From an uncultured Bacilli bacterium (lineage in GTDB: Bacteria > Bacillota_I > Bacilli_A > RF39 > UBA660), in assembly GCA_934096985.1 (NCBI GenBank), contig CAKONC010000004.1:69618-133617 (forward strand): 64,000 nucleotides of DNA, in the 5' to 3' direction. Shown one piece after another: positions 36,018-44,331 of the stretch; position 1 is the stretch's first letter, and every line of letters starts with the position of its first letter. Made by a program: the position numbers and the translations under genes. A model generated the notes under the pieces. The model made no database searches and was not told the DNA's origin. It worked only from the letters and a program-made list of their open reading frames with translations.

Positions 36018-37100
36018 TTAATCTATCCTTTCTATACTACCATTATCAGCAAAATATATATTGCTTCCTTTTAATAACATTTTATCAACATTTTCTATAT
36101 TAGTTGTTGTTATAAAAGTTTGTACTTCTCTATTTAACATATTTATAATATTATTGATTTTACTATTATCAAGCTCACTAAATAAATCATCTAAAATTAA
36201 AATTGGATAAGTTCCATTTATTTTTTTTATAATGATTAATTCTGCAAGTTTGAATGAAATTATAGCATTTTTTTGTTGACCAATACTTCCATATTCTCTA
36301 ATATTATAATTATCTAACAAAAATTCAATGTCATCATGGTGTATGCCAAAAAATGTTTTTCCATAACTAATTTCTTTTCTATAATATTTTTGATACATTT
36401 CTTCAATATCTTCACGAGATTTGCCATTAAACACACTATCATACTTAATAAATAAAGTACCATAATCAAAGATATTTTTATAAATTTTTGTTAAATTTTC
36501 GTTAATTAAATCAATATAATTTTGTCTTGTTTTATGTATTTGTAAGCCAATATCAATAAGTTTATTTGTTAATATATTTAAGTACTCTTTTGAGGCGTTT
36601 CCATTAATCATAAGTTCCTTTAAATATGCATTTCTATGTTTTAATACTTTATTATAAGAACTAATTAAATTAACATAATTACTATCTATTTGTGATATTT
36701 CAATATTTAGCATTTTTCTTCGGCTATTAGGAGAATCAGTAATAATCTTAGTATCTAGTGGATTAAATAAAATAATATTAATTTTAGAAATATAATCACT
36801 TATTTTAGTGACTTTTTTGTTATCAACAAATATTTTTTTTCCGTCTTTTCCTAATTCCATAAAATAAACATTATCATCAATAAATCCTTTGATTAAAGCT
36901 ACTGATGTATCTTTTTTTATAAGATTTTTATCATCTAAAGTCCTAAATGATTTTGTTAAAGATAATAAATATATTGCTTCAATTAAATTTGATTTACCAG
37001 TTCCATTATTTCCATAAATGATATTTAGGTTATCTGAAAAATCAATATTTAATTGTTCATAATTTCTAAAATTAACAAGTCTTAAATTACTAATTTTCAT
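36018..37100 (-). CDS. recF: DNA replication and repair protein RecF
   Basis: A 360-residue SMC-like ATPase: Walker A IYGNNGTGKSNLIEAIYLLS, ABC signature near EYGSIGQQKNAIISFKLAE and Walker B PILILDDLFSELD. RecF loads RecA at gaps with RecO/RecR. It lies between comK and gyrB; the usual S4-domain gene (yaaA) upstream and remB downstream are both absent. Confidence 0.95.
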   Translation of the reverse strand: MKISNLRLVNFRNYEQLNIDFSDNLNIIYGNNGTGKSNLIEAIYLLSLTKSFRTLDDKNLIKKDTSVALIKGFIDDNVYFMELGKDGKKIFVDNKKVTKISDYISKINIILFNPLDTKIITDSPNSRRKMLNIEISQIDSNYVNLISSYNKVLKHRNAYLKELMINGNASKEYLNILTNKLIDIGLQIHKTRQNYIDLINENLTKIYKNIFDYGTLFIKYDSVFNGKSREDIEEMYQKYYRKEISYGKTFFGIHHDDIEFLLDNYNIREYGSIGQQKNAIISFKLAELIIIKKINGTYPILILDDLFSELDNSKINNIINMLNREVQTFITTTNIENVDKMLLKGSNIYFADNGSIERID

Positions 37101-37198
37101 TATTTGCCTCTTTTTAAGTTAAATTTAACAAATTAACCCTTTTGTTGTACTCCTATACACATAATAATTATAACATAAAATAGGCATAAAAAAAAGAA

Positions 37199-37642
37199 TT
37201 ATTTATTATTTCTTTTCAAAATGGTATTTAATCTAACTGCTTTTAAATATTGATTACTAAACACATAACCAGAGCATTTAATTTTAACATTTACTCCATT
37301 AATTAAAGTAATATTTAAATAATTCTTTTCTTCTGAATAATATTTTTCTATGCCAACTATATTAAACCAAGCACAATACTCATTTTTTATTGATAATGAT
37401 GGGAAAAAAATTATTTCTTTTATTTCACTAATAATAATTGGACATTTTTGGCAAATACCTAATAAATATGCTGATGATTTACATCTTCCAACATAAGAAC
37501 TACCATAAAATTTTGTACTTTCATCCAAAATATTATAAATTGTATTTTCTATATGATAAGTTATATATTTTTCTACAACTTTAGTACCTTTATTTTCAGA
37601 TAATAATGCAAGTGTATTTTTATTAATTATATATTTTTTCAT
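37199..37642 (-). CDS. comK: ComK-family competence transcription factor
   Basis: A 147-residue protein that aligns with the ComK core: KFYGSSYVGR (44-53, FFGSSYAGR in B. subtilis), PIIISEIKEIIFFPSLS (PIMVDPSNQIFLFPTLS), CAWFNI (CGWISH), then ITLINGVNVKI (VTFSNGKTMEL) and VFSNQYLKAVRLNTILK (SFENQVYRTAWLRTKFQ). ComK activates DNA-uptake genes by binding paired AT boxes. It is about 45 residues shorter than B. subtilis ComK, lacking the C-terminal tail. It lies between dnaN and recF, where yaaA normally sits. A TATGTCGAA 0A-like box lies upstream. The family call is strong; a role in competence is inference. Confidence 0.88.
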   Translation of the reverse strand: MKKYIINKNTLALLSENKGTKVVEKYITYHIENTIYNILDESTKFYGSSYVGRCKSSAYLLGICQKCPIIISEIKEIIFFPSLSIKNEYCAWFNIVGIEKYYSEEKNYLNITLINGVNVKIKCSGYVFSNQYLKAVRLNTILKRNNK

Positions 37643-37687
37643 TTATTTCCCCCGTTAATAAAATGTTAACAAATATATAACAAAAAA

Positions 37688-37696
37688 TATGTCGAA
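37688..37696 (+). promoter_or_regulatory. Candidate Spo0A box upstream of comK
   Basis: TATGTCGAA keeps the core TGTCGAA but not the first T of the consensus. It lies in the 66-base dnaN-comK gap, near a possible TTGTTA-17-TATTAA promoter reading into comK. Confidence 0.4.
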
Positions 37697-37708
37697 TTTT
37701 AAATTATA

Positions 37709-38824
37709 CTAATAAGTTTTTATTGGTAATATTAATTCAACAATAGTATCATCAGAAACACTATTAATTATAATGGGTTTATCATCACCATTTATTAATA
37801 ATATAATGTTATCACTATCTAATACTTTTAAAGCATCAAGCATATATTTTGACGAATAACTAATTTCCAATTTTTCTTTATTATTACAATCTATCACTAG
37901 TTCTTCTTTACTTTTACTATCAGCAGAAGTACCAAATAAAGTCATTTTTTTATTATCAATCTGCATCTTAATAATATTTTTATCTTTTCCTAACATAATT
38001 GTTGAAGCTCTATCAATTGCACTATAAAATTCTTTTAAATTTAGGTTAATCATATAACTAAAATCTTTAGGAATATAATTAGATGTGTCCGGATAAGAAC
38101 CATTTAACAATGCTGTTTGAAATAAAATATTATTATAACTAAATAATACTTTATTTTTAAATAAATTAATCTCAATATCTCCCTCTTCTTTAAGAATGTT
38201 AACTAATTCATTGACACTTTTTCCAGGGATTACTATATTAATACTATTTTCAATTGGTTTTGATAACTTAACAATTTTCTTTGATAATCTATATGAATCA
38301 GTTGCCGTACACTCTAAAATATCACCATTTATTTTTAGGTTAAGTCCAGTTAACAAAGGTCTTACTTCCTGCATTGACATAGCATATGAAGTTTGGTTAA
38401 TCATTTGTTTAATTAATTTTGATTCAATATTTATAACATTTTGACTTTTTTCTAGTGTTATTGTTGGATATTCTCCAATATTATAACATTCAATTATATA
38501 TTCGTTAATATCTGAATATATTTTTATATTATTGTTATCTGTAAGTTCAAAGTTAATAATATCATTTGGCATTTTCCTAATTATTTCTAATAAACATCTG
38601 CTTTGTAATACTGCTCTTCCTGTTGATTCAATATTGATAATATCTTTTAATTCAATGGTAGTTTTAATAGTAAGTTCACTATCACTTGCTTGAACTTCTA
38701 AGCCTTGCTCTGTTAAATTAAATAATATACCATTTAATACAGGAATAGTTATTTTTGTAGATAATGCTCTAACAGCATTAGATAATGCATCTAATATAAT
38801 ATTTTTTTTAATTGTAAATTTCAT
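37709..38824 (-). CDS. dnaN: DNA polymerase III beta sliding clamp
   Basis: A 371-residue three-domain clamp with typical segments (PVLNGILFNLTEQGLEVQASDSE is the family N-terminal pattern, and it ends with LPIKTY, as other beta clamps end LPIRTY). It forms the ring that tethers polymerase III. Located after dnaA across a gap with two DnaA-box-like sites. Confidence 0.96.
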   Translation of the reverse strand: MKFTIKKNIILDALSNAVRALSTKITIPVLNGILFNLTEQGLEVQASDSELTIKTTIELKDIINIESTGRAVLQSRCLLEIIRKMPNDIINFELTDNNNIKIYSDINEYIIECYNIGEYPTITLEKSQNVINIESKLIKQMINQTSYAMSMQEVRPLLTGLNLKINGDILECTATDSYRLSKKIVKLSKPIENSINIVIPGKSVNELVNILKEEGDIEINLFKNKVLFSYNNILFQTALLNGSYPDTSNYIPKDFSYMINLNLKEFYSAIDRASTIMLGKDKNIIKMQIDNKKMTLFGTSADSKSKEELVIDCNNKEKLEISYSSKYMLDALKVLDSDNIILLINGDDKPIIINSVSDDTIVELILPIKTY

Positions 38825-38883
38825 AATTTTTTCTCCTTCTTTCTTTTATTAATAAATTATTATTATATTTATAAGGTGGGTTT

Positions 38884-38951
38884 TGTTGATAACTTGTTAT
38901 TTCCTTTAAATTGCTACTTAACCCAGTATATTTATTAAAGAATTATCAACA
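38884..38951. other. DnaA-box-like pair in the dnaA-dnaN gap
   Basis: The 140-base gap holds TGTTGATAA (38884-38892) and its inverse TTATCAACA (38943-38951). In B. subtilis this gap contains the unwinding region of a bipartite origin, so this could be the right half of oriC. The unwinding element itself was not resolved. Confidence 0.55.
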
Positions 38952-38964
38952 TTTTTCAACAAAT

Positions 38965-40326
38965 TTATAACTTATTTTTAATTTCTTTAATAACATTATT
39001 TAACTTGTCATCTTTTTTCAAGTCATTTGTTATTTTATCATATGACGCAGAAATTGTTGAATGATCCCTCCCTCCAAATTCTAAACCTATTCTTTCAAGT
39101 TTTTCATCAGTTTCAACACGGCATAAATATATGGCAATATGTCTTGGCTTACTAATGTTAGCAACTTTTTTCTTACTTTTTAAATCACTTACTGTAATTC
39201 CAAAATAATCAGCAACTGCTTTTTGAATTTTACTTATTGAATTATCAGCATAGATATTAACACTAAGATAATCTTTTAAAGCCTCAATAGCAAAATTTAA
39301 ATCAATTTTATCTGGTACCATCATTGCGGTATAAGCCATTAATCTATTAATTGTACCTTCTATAAATCTAATATCATTTTGACAGGAATTTGCAATATAT
39401 TCAATAACTTCTTCGTTTAACCTATCTTCTAGTGATGTATTTTTAATTTTATTGTGGATAATTTTACATCTAAGTGCAAAGTCTGGGGGATAAATATCAA
39501 CAGGTAATCCCCACATAAACCTACTTCTTAATCTATCTTCTATTTTTTTTAGGTCATCAGGTGATCTATCAGAACTAATAATTATTTGTTTATTTGATTG
39601 ATACAATGCATTAAATGTGTGAAAAAATTCTTGTTGAGATTTATCTGCTCCTACTAAAAACTGTATATCATCAATAATGAGAACATCAACATTTTTATAC
39701 TTATCTTTGAAGTTTTTTGCATAACTCATTGAGTTAATACCTTTTTCTAGACTAGCAATGCCAGTATAATCTTCAACAAATTCATTACTAGTAACATATA
39801 AGACCTTTTTATTTGAATGTGCAACAATATAATTTCCAATTGCATGCATTAAATGAGTTTTGCCTATACCGCTACGTCCATAAAGAAATAATGGGTTATG
39901 AATAGAACCGGGATTTTCAGCTACGGCATGAGCGGATACTACGGCAAGTCTGTTCGAATCCCCTACTACAAATGTTTCAAATGTAAATTTAGGGTTTAAA
40001 TTAGTTTCCCAAGATTCATTATTATCTTCATCTTTTTTTATAACCTTTTCATTTTTTTCAATAACATTACTTTTTGGTAATTCATCTTCTACATAATACT
40101 CGAAATCAAATGATTTACCAGTTATATTTTGAAATATATTATCAATAACATCTTTATAATTTTCTGAAAGCATTTTTTTATGTATTTCCATTGGAACACA
40201 AACTTTTAAAATATTTCCATTCAAAGAAATAGGTTTTATTTTAGAAAACCAAAGGTTATATACATTTATACTAACAACATGTTCTACTTCTTCAAGAAAA
40301 GTCTTAAATAGTTCCTCTAAATTCAT
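38965..40326 (-). CDS. dnaA: Chromosomal replication initiator DnaA
   Basis: A 453-residue initiator: domain I (about 1-80), a short lysine-rich linker, AAA+ with Walker A GRSGIGKTHLMHAIGN and Walker B VLIIDDIQFL, sensor region SSDRSPDDL, and domain IV with GGRDHSTISASYDKI for DnaA-box recognition. It binds the 9-mers upstream of it and melts the origin. It reads away from rpmH across oriC. Confidence 0.97.
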   Translation of the reverse strand: MNLEELFKTFLEEVEHVVSINVYNLWFSKIKPISLNGNILKVCVPMEIHKKMLSENYKDVIDNIFQNITGKSFDFEYYVEDELPKSNVIEKNEKVIKKDEDNNESWETNLNPKFTFETFVVGDSNRLAVVSAHAVAENPGSIHNPLFLYGRSGIGKTHLMHAIGNYIVAHSNKKVLYVTSNEFVEDYTGIASLEKGINSMSYAKNFKDKYKNVDVLIIDDIQFLVGADKSQQEFFHTFNALYQSNKQIIISSDRSPDDLKKIEDRLRSRFMWGLPVDIYPPDFALRCKIIHNKIKNTSLEDRLNEEVIEYIANSCQNDIRFIEGTINRLMAYTAMMVPDKIDLNFAIEALKDYLSVNIYADNSISKIQKAVADYFGITVSDLKSKKKVANISKPRHIAIYLCRVETDEKLERIGLEFGGRDHSTISASYDKITNDLKKDDKLNNVIKEIKNKL

Positions 40327-40488
40327 ACCTTACCCCACAAATAACTTTTTGACACCTTAATTGTACTTCATTTTTAAAAAAAGATAAAGCAAAAAAATAT
40401 ATAAACAAAAATTCCCCACAACTTATCAACATTTTTTTCTTTTGTTTACTAGGATAGCATAACATTTTAACACTTTCAACAAAATTTT

Positions 40489-40497
40489 TTTGTCGAA
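40489..40497 (+). promoter_or_regulatory. Spo0A box inside oriC
   Basis: A perfect TTTGTCGAA lies 3 bases before a DnaA-box-like TGTTGAGAA. In B. subtilis Spo0A binds 0A boxes at oriC and inhibits initiation during sporulation; the same logic is likely here. Confidence 0.65.
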
Positions 40498-40672
40498 TTT
40501 TGTTGAGAACTAAAAATAATAATTAAATAAATTGTTATAAATGTTGAAAAAATGTGAATAAAATGTTGACAAATTTGTTGAAAACTTTTTGAAGCTAGGT
40601 AAATCCTATAAAAAAATAGGGTGTATTTTTGTTGATAAATTTTGTATAATTAATACATATTATATGTTTTGC

Positions 40673-40702
40673 TTGACTAAAAGTCGAAAATAATATTATA
40701 AT
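40673..40702 (+). promoter_or_regulatory. Promoter of rpmH-rnpA
   Basis: TTGACT, an 18-base spacer and a perfect TATAAT, 35 bases before rpmH. Confidence 0.7.
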
Positions 40703-40736
40703 AGTAACGCTATAAAAGAAAAGGAGAGATTTTAGT

Positions 40737-40859
40737 ATGAAAAGAACGTATCAACCAAATAATAGAAAAATGAAAAAAACACACGGATTTTTCTCAAGAA
40801 AAAATGGTAAAGTTTTAAATAATCGTCGTAAAAAAGGTAGAAAAGTTTTATGTAAATAA
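40737..40859 (+). CDS. rpmH: 50S ribosomal protein L34
   Basis: A 40-codon gene encoding MKRTYQPNNRKMKKTHGFFS and then RKNGKVLNNRRKKGRKVLCK, an unmistakable L34. AAGGAGAG precedes the ATG. It is the first gene rightward of the origin, followed by rnpA, the conserved origin-side order. It differs from most L34 proteins only in the ending VLCK instead of LSA or LTA. Confidence 0.97.
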   Translation: MKRTYQPNNRKMKKTHGFFSRKNGKVLNNRRKKGRKVLCK

Positions 40860-40886
40860 AAAAGCCACTTTAATGTGGTTTTTTTT
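40858..40886 (+). terminator. Attenuator/terminator between rpmH and rnpA
   Basis: AAAAAAGCCAC and GTGGTTTTTTTT form a strong U-tailed hairpin directly after the rpmH stop, which would lower rnpA expression relative to L34. Confidence 0.8.
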
Positions 40887-40900
40887 AAAGAGGCAAAAGT

Positions 40901-41233
40901 ATGAAAAAAAAGGATATTGTAAAAAGCAGTACTGATTTTAATGAAATATTAAACTATAACAAGAAAGTTTCAAATAATGAGTTTATTATTTTTTATATGC
41001 CAAATAAATTTGATAACGTTAAATTTGGAATAAGTGCTCCGAAGAAACTTGGCAACGCTGTTTTAAGAAATAAATGTAAGCGTAGATTAAGAATGTTAAT
41101 AGATGAATGTAATTTTCTCTTCAAAAAAGGTCGAAATTATATTATAATTATAAAGAAGGGTTTTTTATCTTTAAATTATGCTGATAATTTAAACTCTTTG
41201 AAAAAATTAATCGGAGGAATAAATGAAAAATAA
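40901..41233 (+). CDS. rnpA: Ribonuclease P protein component
   Basis: A 110-residue basic protein that helps the RNase P RNA bind pre-tRNA. The RNR motif region reads LGNAVLRNKCKRRLR and is followed by YIIIIKKGFLSLNYADN. It overlaps the start of yidC by 11 bases. The RNase P RNA gene is not in the window. Confidence 0.94.
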   Translation: MKKKDIVKSSTDFNEILNYNKKVSNNEFIIFYMPNKFDNVKFGISAPKKLGNAVLRNKCKRRLRMLIDECNFLFKKGRNYIIIIKKGFLSLNYADNLNSLKKLIGGINEK

Positions 41234-42296
41234 TAAAAAATTTCTTACTTTAATTTTAGTGGTTATGGTTATGCTTACAACTGGTTGTGGAGCCAAAAGT
41301 TATATAACTGATGACAAAGGTAAGATAGTAACAAATAGTGAAACTGGTCAAAGTCTTCAAAAAACAATTTATTGTAAGCCCGCAGAAAATACTGAAATGT
41401 ATAGATTATATGAACAGTATGAAGATCAAATGGATATAAAATTATCAAAATTACCAAGTTGTGATAAATATAAAATAACATCAAATAAAACTAATAGTTT
41501 ATGGCAATTTTTATTTGTAAAACCACTTGCTTATATAATTTTAAAAGTAGGTTTATTATTTAAAAATATTGGTTTAAAAAATGCTTATTTGGGTGTTTCA
41601 GTAATGTTAATAGGAATATTAATAAGAGTAATTTTATTACCATTTACTATAAAGACACAAAATCAAAGTGAAGCTATGAAAAAGGCTTCTCCTGAATTAC
41701 AAAGATTAGAGAAAAAATATGCAAATGATACATCACAACAAGCAATGATGATGAAACAACAAGAAATGATGGCAATATATAATAAGTATAAAGAAAATCC
41801 TATGTTAGGATGTTTACTTTCATTAATTCAACTTCCACTTTTCTTTGCATTTTTGGAAGCAATTTATAAAATTCCTGCAATATATGAAGGTAAAATATTT
41901 GGTTGGAATCTAGGAACAACTCCAAGTATTGGAATTTTTAAAAATCATCAATATACTTTTATAATATTAGTAATCTTAATTATTTTATCAACATATTTTT
42001 CCTTTAAATTTTCTATGAAGCAATCTGCCTCAGCAACTTCAAGTATGCCAGGCGCAGAAAAGCAAACAAAAATGATGTTAATCTTCATGACAGTATTTAT
42101 CGGATTTGCTTCACTAAGTTTACCAACAGCAATTGCATTATATTGGATAGTTACTTATGCTTTTATGATTTTACAAACTTATATTATTAAATTTATTAAA
42201 AATAATCAAAATACAAAATCAACAAAAAAAGTAAAAAAGTCAATTAATGATAAGCTTAAAGTTAAGGAGGGTTTAAAATATGGAAAAAATAAGTAA
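41223..42296 (+). CDS. yidC: Membrane protein insertase YidC (SpoIIIJ type)
   Basis: A 357-residue YidC with a lipoprotein signal (lipobox LTTGC, Cys22), several membrane helices and the typical C-terminal region (PTAIALYWIVTYAFMILQTY). The basic tail (STKKVKKSINDKLKVKEG) may bind ribosomes. It inserts membrane proteins alone or with SecYEG; the B. subtilis ortholog SpoIIIJ is needed for sigma-G activation. About 60 residues lie between the lipid anchor and the first conserved helix, longer than in Bacillus. Partner jag follows with a 17-base overlap. Confidence 0.93.
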   Translation: MKNNKKFLTLILVVMVMLTTGCGAKSYITDDKGKIVTNSETGQSLQKTIYCKPAENTEMYRLYEQYEDQMDIKLSKLPSCDKYKITSNKTNSLWQFLFVKPLAYIILKVGLLFKNIGLKNAYLGVSVMLIGILIRVILLPFTIKTQNQSEAMKKASPELQRLEKKYANDTSQQAMMMKQQEMMAIYNKYKENPMLGCLLSLIQLPLFFAFLEAIYKIPAIYEGKIFGWNLGTTPSIGIFKNHQYTFIILVILIILSTYFSFKFSMKQSASATSSMPGAEKQTKMMLIFMTVFIGFASLSLPTAIALYWIVTYAFMILQTYIIKFIKNNQNTKSTKKVKKSINDKLKVKEGLKYGKNK

Positions 42297-42894
42297 AACA
42301 GGGAAAAGTTTTGAAGAAACACTTCAAGAAATATTAGAAGAGAATAATTTAACACAAGATGAGGTTATTTATAAAACTGGTGAAATTAAAAAAAATCTTT
42401 TTAAAGGAAGTACTACTGAAGTAATAGTGTATAAAAAATCAGATATTTATGAATTTGTAAAAAATTATTTAAAAGAAATAATTAATAACATGGGACTCGA
42501 AGTGTCTTTTGAGACTAAAAAAGTTGCTGATAGAACAGTTATTAAAATGTATTCAAATAATAACAACATTTTAATAGGACATAATGGAAATACAATTAAA
42601 GCTTTAGAAAATATTGTTAGACAAAAAATTCAATTAGAAACAGGGTTATATTTTGTTATATCGTTGGATGTTGAAAATTATAAAGATAAAAAAGCGTCTA
42701 GACTTGAAAGACTTGCAAAACAAACTGCAAAGGAAGTATTAAAAACAAAGATTGATGTACATTTGGAAAATATGAATTCCTATGAACGTAGAATTGTTCA
42801 CAATGCTTTAGCAGACTTTAAACATATTTCATCTAAAAGTACTGGTGAAGAACCAAATAGACATGTAATTATAAGCTATATTAAAGAAAATTAA
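42280..42894 (+). CDS. jag: RNA-binding protein Jag (KhpB)
   Basis: A 204-residue protein with an N-terminal Jag domain (KTGKSFEETLQEILEENNLT), a KH domain with GHNG (NNNILIGHNGNTIKALE) and an R3H domain (NSYERRIVHNALADFKHI, Arg-x3-His). KhpB binds many RNAs with KhpA and influences cell wall and division. Partner to yidC as in other Firmicutes. Confidence 0.94.
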   Translation: MEKISKTGKSFEETLQEILEENNLTQDEVIYKTGEIKKNLFKGSTTEVIVYKKSDIYEFVKNYLKEIINNMGLEVSFETKKVADRTVIKMYSNNNNILIGHNGNTIKALENIVRQKIQLETGLYFVISLDVENYKDKKASRLERLAKQTAKEVLKTKIDVHLENMNSYERRIVHNALADFKHISSKSTGEEPNRHVIISYIKEN

Positions 42895-42918
42895 TCCTAG
42901 TATTCTAGGATTTTTTTA
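42894..42918 (+). terminator. Terminator of jag
   Basis: AATCCTAG, loop TATT and CTAGGATT are followed by a run of T. Confidence 0.8.
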
Positions 42919-42920
42919 CG

Positions 42921-42948
42921 TTTACATAGAGAAAAAAAGGTGTTACAA
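42921..42948 (+). promoter_or_regulatory. Promoter of mnmE
   Basis: TTTACA, a 16-base spacer and TACAAT, just past the jag terminator and about 25 bases before mnmE. Confidence 0.5.
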
Positions 42949-42971
42949 TAGCACAAAGAAAAGGAGAAACT

Positions 42972-44321
42972 ATGGACGATACTATTTGTGCAATTTCAAC
43001 TTCTTTAGGAGTTGGAGCAATATCAATTATTAGAGTTAGTGGAAAAGATGCTATAAAAAAAGTGAATAGTATTTTTTCTAGTGATTTAATAAAAGCAAAA
43101 TCACATAGCATTAATTATGGTCATATTATTTATAAAAATGAAATGATAGATGAAGTTTTAGTTATGCTTATGAAGGCACCTAAAACATATACTAAAGAAG
43201 ACATTGTAGAAATAAATTCTCATGGTGGTTATACAACAACTAATAAAATATTAGAAATATTATTAGATATTGGATGTAGATTAGCAGAACCTGGTGAATT
43301 TACTAAAAGAGCTTTTTTAAATGGACGTATTAATTTATTACAGTCAGAAGCAGTAAATGAATTAATAAATGCTAAAAGTGAATCAAAAAGAAAATTGTGT
43401 TTAAATCAAATAGGTAATAATTTAACTAAAATCATTGAAGATATTAGAGAAGATATAATTAGGTTACTTGCAAATATTGAAGTAAATATAGATTACCCTG
43501 AATATGAGGATAATGAAGTGGTTACTTCATCTTTACTAAAAAATAATTTAACATTATTATCAGAAAAAATAGAAAAATTAGAAAATAATTCCAAATATGG
43601 AAAAATTGTGTCTAATGGTATTAATATAGCAATTGTAGGAAAGCCAAACGTAGGAAAAAGCAGTATACTAAATCATTTGATAGATGAGGAAAAAGCGATT
43701 GTAACCGATATTGCCGGTACTACACGAGATATAATTGAAGCAAGTTTGACACTTAATGGAATTGAACTCAAACTAATAGATACTGCTGGTATCCATAATA
43801 CTGATGATGTTGTTGAAAAAATTGGTGTTAATAAAAGTAAAGAGCAAATTGAAAAAGCAGATTTAGTAATTTTAGTCTTAGATGGTTCTAAACCTTTATC
43901 AAATGAAGATATAGAATTATTAAATAAGGTAAATGAAGATAAAACGATTATTTTTATTAATAAGAATGACTTGAAAAAAAATATTAATTTAAATTTATTA
44001 CATTATAAAAATATAGTAGAGGGTAATGTAAAATCAATGGATGGACTAGATAAGTTAAAAGAAAAAATAATTGATTTATTTAATTTAAATGAAATTAATA
44101 AAGATTTAACATATCTATCTAATGCTCGTCAAATTGATTTAATTCATAAAGCAAAAAATAGTATAAAAAATGCAGAAAACTCTTTAGATATGAATGTACC
44201 TATAGATATGATATCTACTGACCTAAGAGAATGTTATGAGTACTTAGGGAAAATAATAGGTAAAACTTATGAAGATGATGTAATTGATAGATTATTTAAA
44301 GATTTTTGTGTTGGAAAGTAG
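42972..44321 (+). CDS. mnmE: tRNA modification GTPase MnmE
   Basis: A 449-residue protein with an N-terminal tetrahydrofolate domain, a helical domain and an inserted G domain: G1 IVGKPNVGKSS, the DIAGTTRD switch, DTAG, and NKND. It ends in the family's invariant FCVGK cysteine motif. With MnmG it adds the aminomethyl group to wobble uridine. mnmG follows 10 bases later. Confidence 0.97.
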   Translation: MDDTICAISTSLGVGAISIIRVSGKDAIKKVNSIFSSDLIKAKSHSINYGHIIYKNEMIDEVLVMLMKAPKTYTKEDIVEINSHGGYTTTNKILEILLDIGCRLAEPGEFTKRAFLNGRINLLQSEAVNELINAKSESKRKLCLNQIGNNLTKIIEDIREDIIRLLANIEVNIDYPEYEDNEVVTSSLLKNNLTLLSEKIEKLENNSKYGKIVSNGINIAIVGKPNVGKSSILNHLIDEEKAIVTDIAGTTRDIIEASLTLNGIELKLIDTAGIHNTDDVVEKIGVNKSKEQIEKADLVILVLDGSKPLSNEDIELLNKVNEDKTIIFINKNDLKKNINLNLLHYKNIVEGNVKSMDGLDKLKEKIIDLFNLNEINKDLTYLSNARQIDLIHKAKNSIKNAENSLDMNVPIDMISTDLRECYEYLGKIIGKTYEDDVIDRLFKDFCVGK

Positions 44322-44331
44322 ATGGTTAAAT

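Larger units (their letters stand above)
40327..40736. other. Origin of replication (oriC), dnaA-rpmH gap
   Basis: This gene-free stretch contains seven 9-mers related to the DnaA box: TTATCAACA at 40423, TGTTGAGAA at 40501, TGTTGAAAA at 40542 and 40577, TGTGAATAA at 40553 (perfect TTATTCACA inverted), TGTTGACAA at 40564 and TGTTGATAA at 40630. Most sit in one orientation. It also has a perfect Spo0A box, and the strand bias of genes switches here. dnaA promoters could not be assigned with confidence. Confidence 0.85.

Noticed and set aside
37101..37198. Remnant of the yaaA (S4-domain) gene between comK and recF
   Set aside because: The 98 bases show only a T-rich run after comK and an extended -10 TGTTATAAT for recF; no S4-like codons remain.
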